The translations under genes were made by a program, and so were the position numbers. DNA of 43,989 nt from Deltaproteobacteria bacterium (GTDB lineage: Bacteria; Desulfobacterota; GWC2-55-46; UBA9637), in NCBI GenBank assembly GCA_016219285.1, contig JACRNJ010000043.1, forward strand, positions 1 to 43,989, written 5' to 3'. Of this stretch, positions 17,368 to 24,996 are shown piece after piece. The first letter of the stretch is position 1, and the number at the start of each line of letters is the position of its first letter. Under the pieces are notes generated by a model that was given only the letters and a program-made list of their open reading frames with translations, was not told where the DNA came from and did no database searches.

Positions 17368-18879
17368 TTATTCTTTACCTTTCATCTTTATAGCAACATA
17401 AAAGCTATTGCCGCCTCTGATGATACGGAAAAGCACGGTGTCGTCTTTGCCAACAGCCTTTGTCGCTTCTTTGTATTCCTTCAGGTTTTTAATATCTTTC
17501 CTGTTTACCTCTTTTATAATATCTCCGCTTTTTATACCTGCTATTGCAGCAGGGCCGTCCGGTCTAACTTGGGTCGCCACCACGCCTTCTGCATCCTTTA
17601 TATTAAGCCTCCTTGCTATATCAGGAGTTATGGGTTGGACTGAAAGCCCAAACTTTTTCTCAGGCGACCTATCTTCTTTCTCCTCAGATGCCGCAATCTC
17701 TCCATCGTCTTCCTTCATCTTTTCTATAGTCACAGCAAATATCTTCTCCTTGCCGTCTCTTATAACCTTTGCCTTGACGGTTTTACCGGGAAGAGTGGAG
17801 GCAACACTCCTCGGAAGGTCGCTCACCTCTTTTATCTCTTTTCCGTCAAATTCTACAATAATATCCCCTGCCTTTATTCCTGCCTTATCTGCCGGATCAT
17901 CTTTGTTGACAGAGGATACAAGCGCCCCATGTCTGTCCTTAAGGCCAAAGGATTTGGCAAGGTCAGGTGTAACCTCCTGTATGCTTACGCCCATCCACCC
18001 TCTCGTAACCCGTCCTCTTTCTTTCAATTGGAGCAATATATCTTTTGCCATATTTATGGGTGTTGCAAAACCCACACCCTGGCCGCCTGCGATTATTGCC
18101 GTATTTATTCCTATAACCTCTCCTTTCAGATTAAAGAGAGGTCCTCCGCTATTGCCTGGATTGATGGCAGCATCGGTCTGAATAAAATTGTCATAAGGCC
18201 CTGCGCCGATAACCCGCCCCTTTGCGCTCACAATGCCGGCGGTTACCGTATGACTGAGTCCAAACGGATTTCCTATAGCCATGACCCATTCGCCTATCTC
18301 AAGTTTGTCAGAATCCCCAAGCAGCGCAACAGGCAAGTCGCCGTTTGCGTCAATCTTAATAAGCGCCACATCAAGTCTGGCATCTTTTCCTACAATCTTT
18401 GCCTTGTACTCTTTTTCCTTTTTATCCGAAAGCGCAACCACTATCTCTTCTGCATTTTCTATCACATGATTATTAGTAATAATATAGCCTTCTTTGTTTA
18501 TGATAAATCCAGACCCAAGGCTTTGCCTCTTCAATTCCCTTTCCGGAGCCTCCCCAAAGAACCTAAACTCATCTCCAAAAAAATCTTCAAACGGGTTTTT
18601 GAATTCAGGAAATGGAACCATGGGTTTTTGCTTTACCACCTGTGTGGTAGATATATTAACCACAACGGGGTTTAAGTCTTTGGCTAATTTTACAAACGAG
18701 TTAGGTTCAAGCTGCGGCATCTCTGTTTTTTCACCCTTCTCTTTCCAAAAGCTCTGGGCGTCTGTCTGCGGCGTAACATCAAACTTTGCAGTCAACAGAA
18801 CCCCTGCTAATAGAGAAGCTGCAGCAACGATGATTATGCTTTTGATGCCGAATTTTTTCTTGTTGTCCATAGTATCCAT
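17368..18879 (-). CDS. degP: Periplasmic serine protease, DegP/HtrA family
   Basis: A 503-residue Do-type protease for misfolded envelope proteins. An N-terminal hydrophobic segment (about 12-30) directs it across or anchors it to the inner membrane. The trypsin-like triad is visible as His138 (TNNHVIE), Asp170 (DVALIK) and Ser244 (GNSGGPL). Two PDZ domains follow (about 280-375 and 405-500; GWMGVSIQEV and FGLSVQPITP open them). A good AAGGAG site supports ATG 18879. It is the last gene of the clpB-hsp20-DUF1844-degP run on this strand, a logical stress-response neighbourhood. Confidence 0.95.
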   Translation of the reverse strand: MDTMDNKKKFGIKSIIIVAAASLLAGVLLTAKFDVTPQTDAQSFWKEKGEKTEMPQLEPNSFVKLAKDLNPVVVNISTTQVVKQKPMVPFPEFKNPFEDFFGDEFRFFGEAPERELKRQSLGSGFIINKEGYIITNNHVIENAEEIVVALSDKKEKEYKAKIVGKDARLDVALIKIDANGDLPVALLGDSDKLEIGEWVMAIGNPFGLSHTVTAGIVSAKGRVIGAGPYDNFIQTDAAINPGNSGGPLFNLKGEVIGINTAIIAGGQGVGFATPINMAKDILLQLKERGRVTRGWMGVSIQEVTPDLAKSFGLKDRHGALVSSVNKDDPADKAGIKAGDIIVEFDGKEIKEVSDLPRSVASTLPGKTVKAKVIRDGKEKIFAVTIEKMKEDDGEIAASEEKEDRSPEKKFGLSVQPITPDIARRLNIKDAEGVVATQVRPDGPAAIAGIKSGDIIKEVNRKDIKNLKEYKEATKAVGKDDTVLFRIIRGGNSFYVAIKMKGKE

Positions 18880-18915
18880 TTTATCGTCTCCTTGTTTATA
18901 GGTTGAAGATGAAGA

Positions 18916-18951
18916 TTAACCCAAAAAATGCAACTGCATTTTTTGGGTTAA
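18916..18951. repeat. Solo family A palindrome
   Basis: TTAACCCAAAAAATGCA (18916-18932) and TGCATTTTTTGGGTTAA (18935-18951) form a perfect 17-bp inverted repeat with two central bases. This is the two ends of family A joined without the middle. It lies between the degP start and the DUF1844 stop. Confidence 0.85.
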
Positions 18952-18959
18952 AACTTTTT

Positions 18960-19340
18960 TCAGCCCTCACTCTTCTGCCTCTCTTTTGCCATATTAACAT
19001 ATCTCATCCGTAAATCGTAAAGCATATTATCTATCAGCCTTGCCTCTGCCTCCGCCAGATTCCCTTTGGTTTTTTGCTTCAACATATCAATCATGTCTAT
19101 TGTATGCTTGGCAAGCTCAAGGTTTTTGGTTGTTTTTTGAGTCTGAGGGTCAGGAATCTCACCGAGGTGCAACAGGGCTGATGTGCTCAAAGATAAGATG
19201 AAGGTGGGAAAATCTATACAGGGGACATCTTGTGTTTTTACGGCATCCTGCGGCTTTTCAGTCTCTTCACCTATGCCCTGTGTTTCACCTGTTTCTGCAA
19301 ATCTTCTTTTATCCACAACCTTAAAATCTTTGTCATCCAT
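18960..19340 (-). CDS. DUF1844 domain protein
   Basis: 126 residues. The N-terminal 40 are charged and disordered. The rest, DFPTFILSLSTSALLHLGEI then helix-rich NLELAKHTIDMIDMLKQKTKGN, is the DUF1844 pattern found widely in Desulfobacterota, Planctomycetes and relatives. Function is unknown. It lies 80 bases upstream of degP and downstream of hsp20 on the same strand. Confidence 0.85.
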   Translation of the reverse strand: MDDKDFKVVDKRRFAETGETQGIGEETEKPQDAVKTQDVPCIDFPTFILSLSTSALLHLGEIPDPQTQKTTKNLELAKHTIDMIDMLKQKTKGNLAEAEARLIDNMLYDLRMRYVNMAKERQKSEG

Positions 19341-19349
19341 GATAAATGT

Positions 19350-19425
19350 CGTTGTCCGTGTCCGTTTCCTGTGACCGTTAAAGACTTTTTACGAACACGG
19401 TTCACAGTCACGATTCACGGTCTTA
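19350..19425. repeat. Inverted CGTGTCCG/CACGGT array between DUF1844 and hsp20
   Basis: Words such as CCGTGTCCG and TGTGACCGTT on the left are mirrored by AACACGGTTCACAGTCACG and ATTCACGGTC on the right, around a short TAAAGACTTTTTA centre. Confidence 0.6.
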
Positions 19426-19869
19426 TTTCGCCTCCACCTTTATATGTTTAGGTTTTTGTTCTTTGGTTTTATGCAGTGTAATTTCTAAAACACCGTTATT
19501 ATATTTTGCCTTAGTATCATTCTTATCCACCACATACGGAAGAGTAAAAATCCTGTGAAAGCTGCCATAAGAACGTTCCATCCTGTGATAGTTTTCCTCA
19601 TGAACACTTTTTTCAAATCTGCGTTCGCCTTTCAACACAAGCATATTGTCATTTATCTCCACCTCAATATCCTTCTTATCTATGCCAGGAAGCTCCGCCT
19701 TAAGAATGATATGCTCCTCTGTTTCGTAAACATCCACAGGGGGAGACCAACCCCCTCCAAATTTTTCACCGGCAGGCTTTACCTTTGAAATGGTATCGTC
19801 AAACAAGCGATTCATTCTTTCCTGGATTGTAATCAGATCTTTAAAGGGATCCCATTTTAACAACGCCAT
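19423..19869 (-). CDS. Small heat-shock protein (Hsp20/alpha-crystallin)
   Basis: 148 residues. The alpha-crystallin domain (about 42-135) starts at WSPPVDVYETEEHIILKAEL and contains ELPGIDKKDIEVEI, RRFEKSVHEENYHRMERSYG and the A-x-x-x-N-G-V-L-E-I block (KYNNGVLEITL). It is an ATP-independent holdase. GGAGG lies 7 bases before the ATG, and a promoter with the same hexamers as the clpB promoter precedes it. Confidence 0.95.
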   Translation of the reverse strand: MALLKWDPFKDLITIQERMNRLFDDTISKVKPAGEKFGGGWSPPVDVYETEEHIILKAELPGIDKKDIEVEINDNMLVLKGERRFEKSVHEENYHRMERSYGSFHRIFTLPYVVDKNDTKAKYNNGVLEITLHKTKEQKPKHIKVEAK

Positions 19870-19915
19870 AGTTTGCCTCCTGTCCTATAATCACACAAGA
19901 TGAGAAATTAAATCC

Positions 19916-19944
19916 AATTTATTTTATAATTATATCTTTGTCAA
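19916..19944 (-). promoter_or_regulatory. hsp20 promoter, TTGACA-N17-TAAATT
   Basis: On the minus strand TTGACA (plus 19939-19944) and TAAATT (plus 19916-19921) have a 17-base spacer. It is identical in both hexamers and in spacing to the clpB promoter at 22814-22842. No CIRCE palindrome is seen. Confidence 0.65.
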
Positions 19945-19985
19945 GGGCTGTTTATCAATGTGAAGCCCATAATGCGCAGAAAATA

Positions 19986-20153
19986 TTAACCCAAAAAATG
20001 CAGTTGCATTTTTTGGCAAACGCAATCTTTGGCCAAATACTGTAGTCTGCCGATTTATCGGCGTATTTTAAAAGCGCCCATAAATGGGCAGGCTACTATA
20101 CTTAAAACAGTATGCTCCGTTTTGTCAAAAATCAAATGCATTTTTCGGGTTAA
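19986..20153 (+). repeat. Family A element, 168 bp, inverted termini
   Basis: It begins TTAACCCAAAAAATGCA (19986-20002) and ends TGCATTTTTCGGGTTAA (20137-20153), inverted with one mismatch. Inside are stems GCCGATTTATCGGC, GCCCATAAATGGGC and an ATACTG/CAGTAT pair. There is no coding capacity. It fills the gap between the clpB stop and the hsp20 promoter (303 bases, no gene). Confidence 0.85.
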
Positions 20154-20172
20154 ACTTTCTAAACATGATTTG

Positions 20173-22776
20173 CTAACCAGGCCCAAACTTTAGTTCTCCC
20201 TTATCTTCATCAACAACAATATTATCGCCCTCTTTAAATTCACCCTCCAGAAGTTTTGTTGCAAGCGGATCCTGAATCTTATGCTGGATAAGCCTCTTAA
20301 GCGGCCTTGCGCCGTATGCAGTATCGTAACCTTGTGCTGCCAGAAACCCCTTTGCTTTATCTGTAAGCGTGAGGGCAATTTTCTTTTCTTTGAGCAGCTT
20401 CTTTAGGTGCTCAAGCTGTATATCCACTATAGATTTGATATGTCCTTTTGATAAAGGGTGAAATATTATTATGTCATCAATCCTGTTTAAAAACTCGGGC
20501 TTGAATGAAACCTTAAGGCTCTCCATCACCCTGCTTTTAATCTCTTCATACTCATTCCCACGCTCTGCGTGGGAATGCAAAAACTCAGCCAAATACTGGC
20601 TGCCTATATTCGATGTCATAATAATCACGGCATTCTTAAAATCAACTGTTCGTCCCTGACCGTCGGTAAGCCTGCCATCATCCAATATCTGTAAGAGTAT
20701 ATTAAAAACCTCAGGATGCGCCTTCTCTATCTCATCAAAAAGCAGAACTGAATACGGCCTTCTGCGCACAGCCTCGGTAAGATAGCCGCCTTCTTCATAG
20801 CCCACATAGCCAGGCGGCGCGCCAATGAGCCTTGAAACAGAGTGTTTTTCCATAAATTCGCTCATGTCAATCCTTACCATTGCCTGCTCATCGTCAAAAA
20901 GAAATTCTGCCAATGCCCTTGCTGTCTCTGTCTTACCCACGCCTGTAGGCCCTAAAAATATAAAAGAACCTACAGGCCTGTTTATATCCTGAAGTCCTGC
21001 CCTTGCCCTTCGCACTGCATTTGAAACCGCCTTGATGGCCTCGTCCTGACCAACAATCCTCTTTTTGAGCCTGTTCTCCATTTGAAGGAGCTTATCCCGC
21101 TCCCCTTCCATCATCTTTGATACAGGGATGCCTGTCCATTTAGATACAACCTCTGCAATATCCTCTGAACCAACCTCTTCCTTGAGCATACCCTTACCCT
21201 TTTGTATCTCTGCCAACTTCTTCTGCCCCTGTTCCAATTCCTTTTGAAGCTGGATAAGAATGCCATATTTAAGCTCTGCTGCCTTTCCCAGTTCACCTGC
21301 CCTTTCAGCTTGAGATGCCTTTAATTTTGTATCCTCAATCTTTTGTTTAGCTGTCCTTATCTTTGCTATCTCTTCTTTTTCCTTATGCCACCCTGCCTTG
21401 AGCCCGGATCTCTCCTCCTTGAGATTTGCCGCCTCCCTTTCTATCTTTTCAAGCCTTTCAAGAGAGGCCTTGTCTGTTTCCTTCTTCAATGCCTGCCTTT
21501 CTATCTCAAGCTGGGTAATTCTTCTCTCTATCTCATCTATCTCTGTAGGCATGCTGTCTATCTCAATCCGAAGCCCGGAGGCAGCCTCATCTATTAAATC
21601 AATTGCCTTGTCAGGGAGAAACCTATCTGTAATATAACGGTGCGAAAGTGTAGCCGCTGCAACAATGGCAGAATCTGCAATTCTCACCCCATGGTGAACC
21701 TCATATTTTTCTTTGAGCCCCCTTAAGATTGAAATTGTATCCTCAACGGTAGGCTCACCGACATAAACAGGCTGAAAACGTCTCTCAAACGCAGCATCTT
21801 TTTCAATGTGCTTTCTATATTCATCCAATGTTGTTGCGCCGACGCATCTGAGTTCTCCCCTTGCAAGCGCAGGCTTGAGCATATTAGACGCATCCATTGC
21901 GCCATCGGCAGCCCCTGCGCCAACCAGGGTATGAAGTTCATCTATAAATAATATTACCTCACCTTGCGCTTCATTTATTTCACGCAAGACCGCCTTTAGC
22001 CTGTCTTCAAATTCGCCACGATATTTTGTGCCTGCAATGAGGGCGCCAAGGTCAAGGGCCAGAAGCCTCTTGTTTTTCAAAGTCTCCGGCACATCGCCCG
22101 ATACAACCCTCTGGCTCAAACCCTCCACAATCGCAGTTTTTCCGACCCCCGCCTCGCCAATCAAAACCGGATTATTTTTTGTCCGTCTGGAAAGCACCTG
22201 AACAACACGTCTTATCTCGTCATCACGACCTATAACAGGGTCAAGCTTCCCCTTTCTTGCAAGTTCAACCAAATCCCTTGTATATCGCATCAGGGCCTGA
22301 TATTTTTCTTCAGGGCTCTGGTCTGTTACACGTTGACTGCCTCTTACCGATGCCATCGCCTTTAATATTGCATCCTTTGCAGCGCCATGCGCTAATAGTA
22401 TCCTGACAGCCTCGCTTGTCTTTTCATCTGCAATTGCAATGAGTATATGCTCTGTGGATACAAAATTATCCTTTAGCCTCTGCGCCTCTTCAAATGCCTT
22501 GTCAAAAATCTTATTCAATCTTGGTGACAAATATACCCCTTCAGAAGCGCCAGAAACTTTGGGCGCCTTTTTTAACGCTTCCTCAAGCTGATTCTTTATC
22601 AGAGATACATTGGCGCCAATCCTTTGAAGGATTGAATTAACGATGCCGCCCTCCTGGCCAATCAATGCCAGCAAAACATGCTCTGCATCAACCTGCTGAT
22701 GCTGGTATTTTTCAGCAATTGATTGCGCCTCATTAAGCGCCTCTTGTGATTTTATGGTAAACCGGTCAAGCCGCAT
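20173..22776 (-). CDS. clpB: ATP-dependent chaperone ClpB
   Basis: An 867-residue Hsp100 disaggregase, working with DnaK to rescue aggregated proteins. It has the N-terminal repeat domain (1-145), nucleotide domain 1 with Walker A GEAGVGKT, a middle coiled coil (about 400-530, E/K/L-rich), and nucleotide domain 2 with Walker A GPTGVGKT. The tail reads [23 protein letters not shown] lies 9 bases before ATG 22776, which is preferred over an upstream ATG. Residues about 733-741 (SHAERGNE), just after MTSNIGS, are encoded by a perfect palindrome and make that surface loop about five residues longer than in E. coli ClpB. Confidence 0.97.
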   Translation of the reverse strand: MRLDRFTIKSQEALNEAQSIAEKYQHQQVDAEHVLLALIGQEGGIVNSILQRIGANVSLIKNQLEEALKKAPKVSGASEGVYLSPRLNKIFDKAFEEAQRLKDNFVSTEHILIAIADEKTSEAVRILLAHGAAKDAILKAMASVRGSQRVTDQSPEEKYQALMRYTRDLVELARKGKLDPVIGRDDEIRRVVQVLSRRTKNNPVLIGEAGVGKTAIVEGLSQRVVSGDVPETLKNKRLLALDLGALIAGTKYRGEFEDRLKAVLREINEAQGEVILFIDELHTLVGAGAADGAMDASNMLKPALARGELRCVGATTLDEYRKHIEKDAAFERRFQPVYVGEPTVEDTISILRGLKEKYEVHHGVRIADSAIVAAATLSHRYITDRFLPDKAIDLIDEAASGLRIEIDSMPTEIDEIERRITQLEIERQALKKETDKASLERLEKIEREAANLKEERSGLKAGWHKEKEEIAKIRTAKQKIEDTKLKASQAERAGELGKAAELKYGILIQLQKELEQGQKKLAEIQKGKGMLKEEVGSEDIAEVVSKWTGIPVSKMMEGERDKLLQMENRLKKRIVGQDEAIKAVSNAVRRARAGLQDINRPVGSFIFLGPTGVGKTETARALAEFLFDDEQAMVRIDMSEFMEKHSVSRLIGAPPGYVGYEEGGYLTEAVRRRPYSVLLFDEIEKAHPEVFNILLQILDDGRLTDGQGRTVDFKNAVIIMTSNIGSQYLAEFLHSHAERGNEYEEIKSRVMESLKVSFKPEFLNRIDDIIIFHPLSKGHIKSIVDIQLEHLKKLLKEKKIALTLTDKAKGFLAAQGYDTAYGARPLKRLIQHKIQDPLATKLLEGEFKEGDNIVVDEDKGELKFGPG
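20553..20577. repeat. Perfect 11-bp-stem palindrome inside clpB
   Basis: CATTCCCACGC (20553-20563), TCT, GCGTGGGAATG (20567-20577). It is read in frame as HSHAERGNE. Its GC-rich perfect symmetry is unlike the surrounding codons. Confidence 0.75.
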
Positions 22777-22813
22777 AAAATAATCACCTCCCTGCAAAAT
22801 CAATCATGTTTAT

Positions 22814-22842
22814 AATTTAGTCTTGTAACATCATATTGTCAA
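22814..22842 (-). promoter_or_regulatory. clpB promoter, TTGACA-N17-TAAATT
   Basis: On the minus strand TTGACA (plus 22837-22842) and TAAATT (plus 22814-22819) have a 17-base spacer. The clpB ATG follows about 38 bases after the -10. It matches the hsp20 promoter hexamers. Confidence 0.65.
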
Positions 22843-22908
22843 GGCGATTACCTTACCACTGGGCACGGTCTGTTTGCAACTCAGAAAAGAAAGTGTTAAA
22901 TTTAAAAT

Positions 22909-24957
22909 ATGGTCACGCAAGAAAGATTAAAGGATATGCCCCAATCCCCCGGCGTATATTTAATGAAGGGGAATAAAGGAGAGGTATTATATATAGGCAA
23001 GGCAAAAAATATCAGGAATAGGGTCCGTTCGTATTTTCAGGAAACTTCGGACACACGACACACCATTAAATTTCTTGCCGCAAAAATCCATGACATAGAA
23101 TACCTTATAACCACAAATGAGAAAGAGGCAATCATACTCGAAGATACCCTTCTAAAAAAATACAAGCCTCGATACAATATCCGGCTCAAAGATGACAAAA
23201 CCTATGTCAGCATTAAACTTACCCTTGCAGAAAAGTTTCCGCGGATTCTTATAATCAGACAAATAAAGCCTGTCCCAGCAGGCCTGCCCTCGAATGTCTC
23301 TATCGGGGGCAGTAAGCAAGGAAAGGATGGCAGCCATTCCCAGCTTAAGCCTGCCCCCGCATGTTTTAAGCGGGGGGACTGCGTAGACAAGTATTTTGGT
23401 CCTTACGCATCGGCGCAAAAGGCGCGGGAGACTGTAAGATTTATCCGTAATCTCTTTCTTCTCCGCACATGCAGCCAGTCAGAATTTAGAAATAGGGTGC
23501 GGGCATGTCTGGATTATCAGCTTGGAATATGCTCGGCGCCTTGCGTTCGCTTTATTTCAGAAACAGGTTATAAGGAACTGATTGATAAAACCATTATGTT
23601 TCTGGAAGGTAAGAGCAGGGAACTACTTTCCGAACTTAAAGCCGATATGATTGAAGCAGCTAATATCATGGCCTTTGAAAAAGCTGCTAAAATAAGAAAC
23701 CAGATTAATGCAATAGAAGCAACATTGGAGGAGCAGAAGGTAGTATCCCAGGAAAAGATTGACCGGGATATTTTTGCCCACATTATGTTTGAAGGTGGAA
23801 TGTTGATTCAGGCTATGTTTATACGAGAGGGAAGACTTGGCGGCGCAAGAGACTTTTTTTTTAACAGTAAGGAATTTCCTCAAAACGGGTCGGTTTTGCC
23901 GGTCCACGGGCAGAGGCAAAGCTTTTGGCTGGAAGAAGCAGTTTCTTCATTCCTCGCCCAATATTACAGCGGAGATAGATTTATCCCTGATGAGATAATT
24001 GCCTCGGTTGCACTGGAAGATAAAGATGCGATTGAGAATTGGCTTTCCGAAAACAAAGGGAAAAAGGTCAGACTTTTCTTCCCATCAAAAGGCAATAAAT
24101 TAAAGTTCTTAAACATGGCAGAGGTAAATGCAAAAGAGGCATTAAAGAAAAGAGTTGCGGTAGCGGAGAAAGAACAAACTCTGTTACAAGAACTGCAAAA
24201 GAGGCTGCATTTAAGAAAAAAGCCAGAAATAATTGAGGCCTTTGACATATCTAACATAAGCGGCAAAATGGCTGTAGGCGCTATGGTGGTTTTTGAAGAT
24301 GGGAAACCCAATAAAGACAAATACCGTCTTTATAAAATAAGAACTCTTGAGGAACCGGATGACTATGGCATGTTATATGAAGTTCTATCCAGGCGATATA
24401 AAGTTGCTGCCAATGCACAAGCGCCTTCAGAGGTTAGCAAAGGTGCGCTCCTTCCAGACCTGATTTTAATTGATGGCGGAAAAGGCCAATTGAATATTGC
24501 AATTAAAGTTATAAATGAATTAGGCATAAAGGGGATTGATATAGCTGCCATTGCGAAGGAAAAGGAGCAGGGGTTACCCCCGCATGTTTCAATCAAGGAG
24601 TCAGGGGGCGGCAGTCAGAAAGCACAAGGAGAAAAGATTTATCTTCCCAATGTAAAAGATCCTGTAATATTGAGACAAGGCTCGGCGCCAGACCTTTTTG
24701 TCAGGAAAATAAGGGATGATGTTCATAGATTTGCCATAGGCTATCACAAAAAACTTAGGGGAAAGATAAAATCACTCCTTGATGAAATCCCCGGCATTGG
24801 TAAAGCAAAGAGAAATAGTTTACTAAAGCATTTTGAAAGCATCGAAAAGATAAAGCAGGCATCCGCAGAAGAAATTGCAAAAGTTCCTGGTATTACTGCA
24901 ACTCTTGCAGAGGCTATAAAAATGACGTTAGGTGAATCACATTGGAATATTCAATAA
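22909..24957 (+). CDS. uvrC: UvrABC excinuclease subunit C with three repeat-encoded insertions
   Basis: UvrC makes both incisions in nucleotide excision repair. It has the GIY-YIG domain (LYIGKAKNIRNRVRSYFQ), a UvrB-binding UVR motif (about 220-260), the RNase H-like domain with FDISNISG and LILIDGGKGQLN, and C-terminal tandem helix-hairpin-helix (IPGIGKAKRNSLLKHF). At 682 residues it exceeds the usual 600-620. The extra length sits at about residues 120-160 (PAGLPSNVSIGGSKQG ... KPAPACFKRGD), between IRQIK and DKYFGPYASA, and about 555-577 (LPPHVSIKESGGGSQKAQG), before EKIYLPN. Both segments are encoded by family C hairpins. The frame is intact, so the protein is probably functional. It is divergent from clpB. 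Confidence 0.95.
   Translation: MVTQERLKDMPQSPGVYLMKGNKGEVLYIGKAKNIRNRVRSYFQETSDTRHTIKFLAAKIHDIEYLITTNEKEAIILEDTLLKKYKPRYNIRLKDDKTYVSIKLTLAEKFPRILIIRQIKPVPAGLPSNVSIGGSKQGKDGSHSQLKPAPACFKRGDCVDKYFGPYASAQKARETVRFIRNLFLLRTCSQSEFRNRVRACLDYQLGICSAPCVRFISETGYKELIDKTIMFLEGKSRELLSELKADMIEAANIMAFEKAAKIRNQINAIEATLEEQKVVSQEKIDRDIFAHIMFEGGMLIQAMFIREGRLGGARDFFFNSKEFPQNGSVLPVHGQRQSFWLEEAVSSFLAQYYSGDRFIPDEIIASVALEDKDAIENWLSENKGKKVRLFFPSKGNKLKFLNMAEVNAKEALKKRVAVAEKEQTLLQELQKRLHLRKKPEIIEAFDISNISGKMAVGAMVVFEDGKPNKDKYRLYKIRTLEEPDDYGMLYEVLSRRYKVAANAQAPSEVSKGALLPDLILIDGGKGQLNIAIKVINELGIKGIDIAAIAKEKEQGLPPHVSIKESGGGSQKAQGEKIYLPNVKDPVILRQGSAPDLFVRKIRDDVHRFAIGYHKKLRGKIKSLLDEIPGIGKAKRNSLLKHFESIEKIKQASAEEIAKVPGITATLAEAIKMTLGESHWNIQ
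23284..23312 (+). repeat. Family C hairpin in uvrC, copy 1
   Basis: CTGCCCTCGA (23284-23293), 9-nt loop ATGTCTCTA, TCGGGGGCAG (23303-23312), one G-T pair in ten. Followed by TAAGCAAGG, a flank shared in part with the argC insert. It encodes LPSNVSIGGS. Confidence 0.8.
23354..23376 (+). repeat. Family C hairpin in uvrC, copy 2
   Basis: CCCCCGC (23354-23360), 9-nt loop ATGTTTTAA, GCGGGGG (23370-23376). The left flank AAGCCTG is shared with the argC insert. It encodes APACFKRGD in a different frame from copy 1. Confidence 0.8.
24577..24608 (+). repeat. Family C hairpin in uvrC, copy 3 (degenerate right arm)
   Basis: CCCCCGC then ATGTTTCAA, as in copy 2, but the right arm is interrupted (TCAAGGAGTCAGGGGG). 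The following GGCGGCAGTCAGAAAGCA matches the argC insert flank. It encodes LPPHVSIKESGGGSQ, in the same frame as copy 1. Confidence 0.7.
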
Positions 24958-24996
24958 GCAACATCGTAAATAAACGCATTTTCATGCAGCGGCACA

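Noticed and set aside
17408-18675. Two long plus-strand frames (about 250 codons each) opposite degP
   Set aside because: They are antisense to a clear, full-length DegP. Their composition is what antisense reading gives and no domain is visible.
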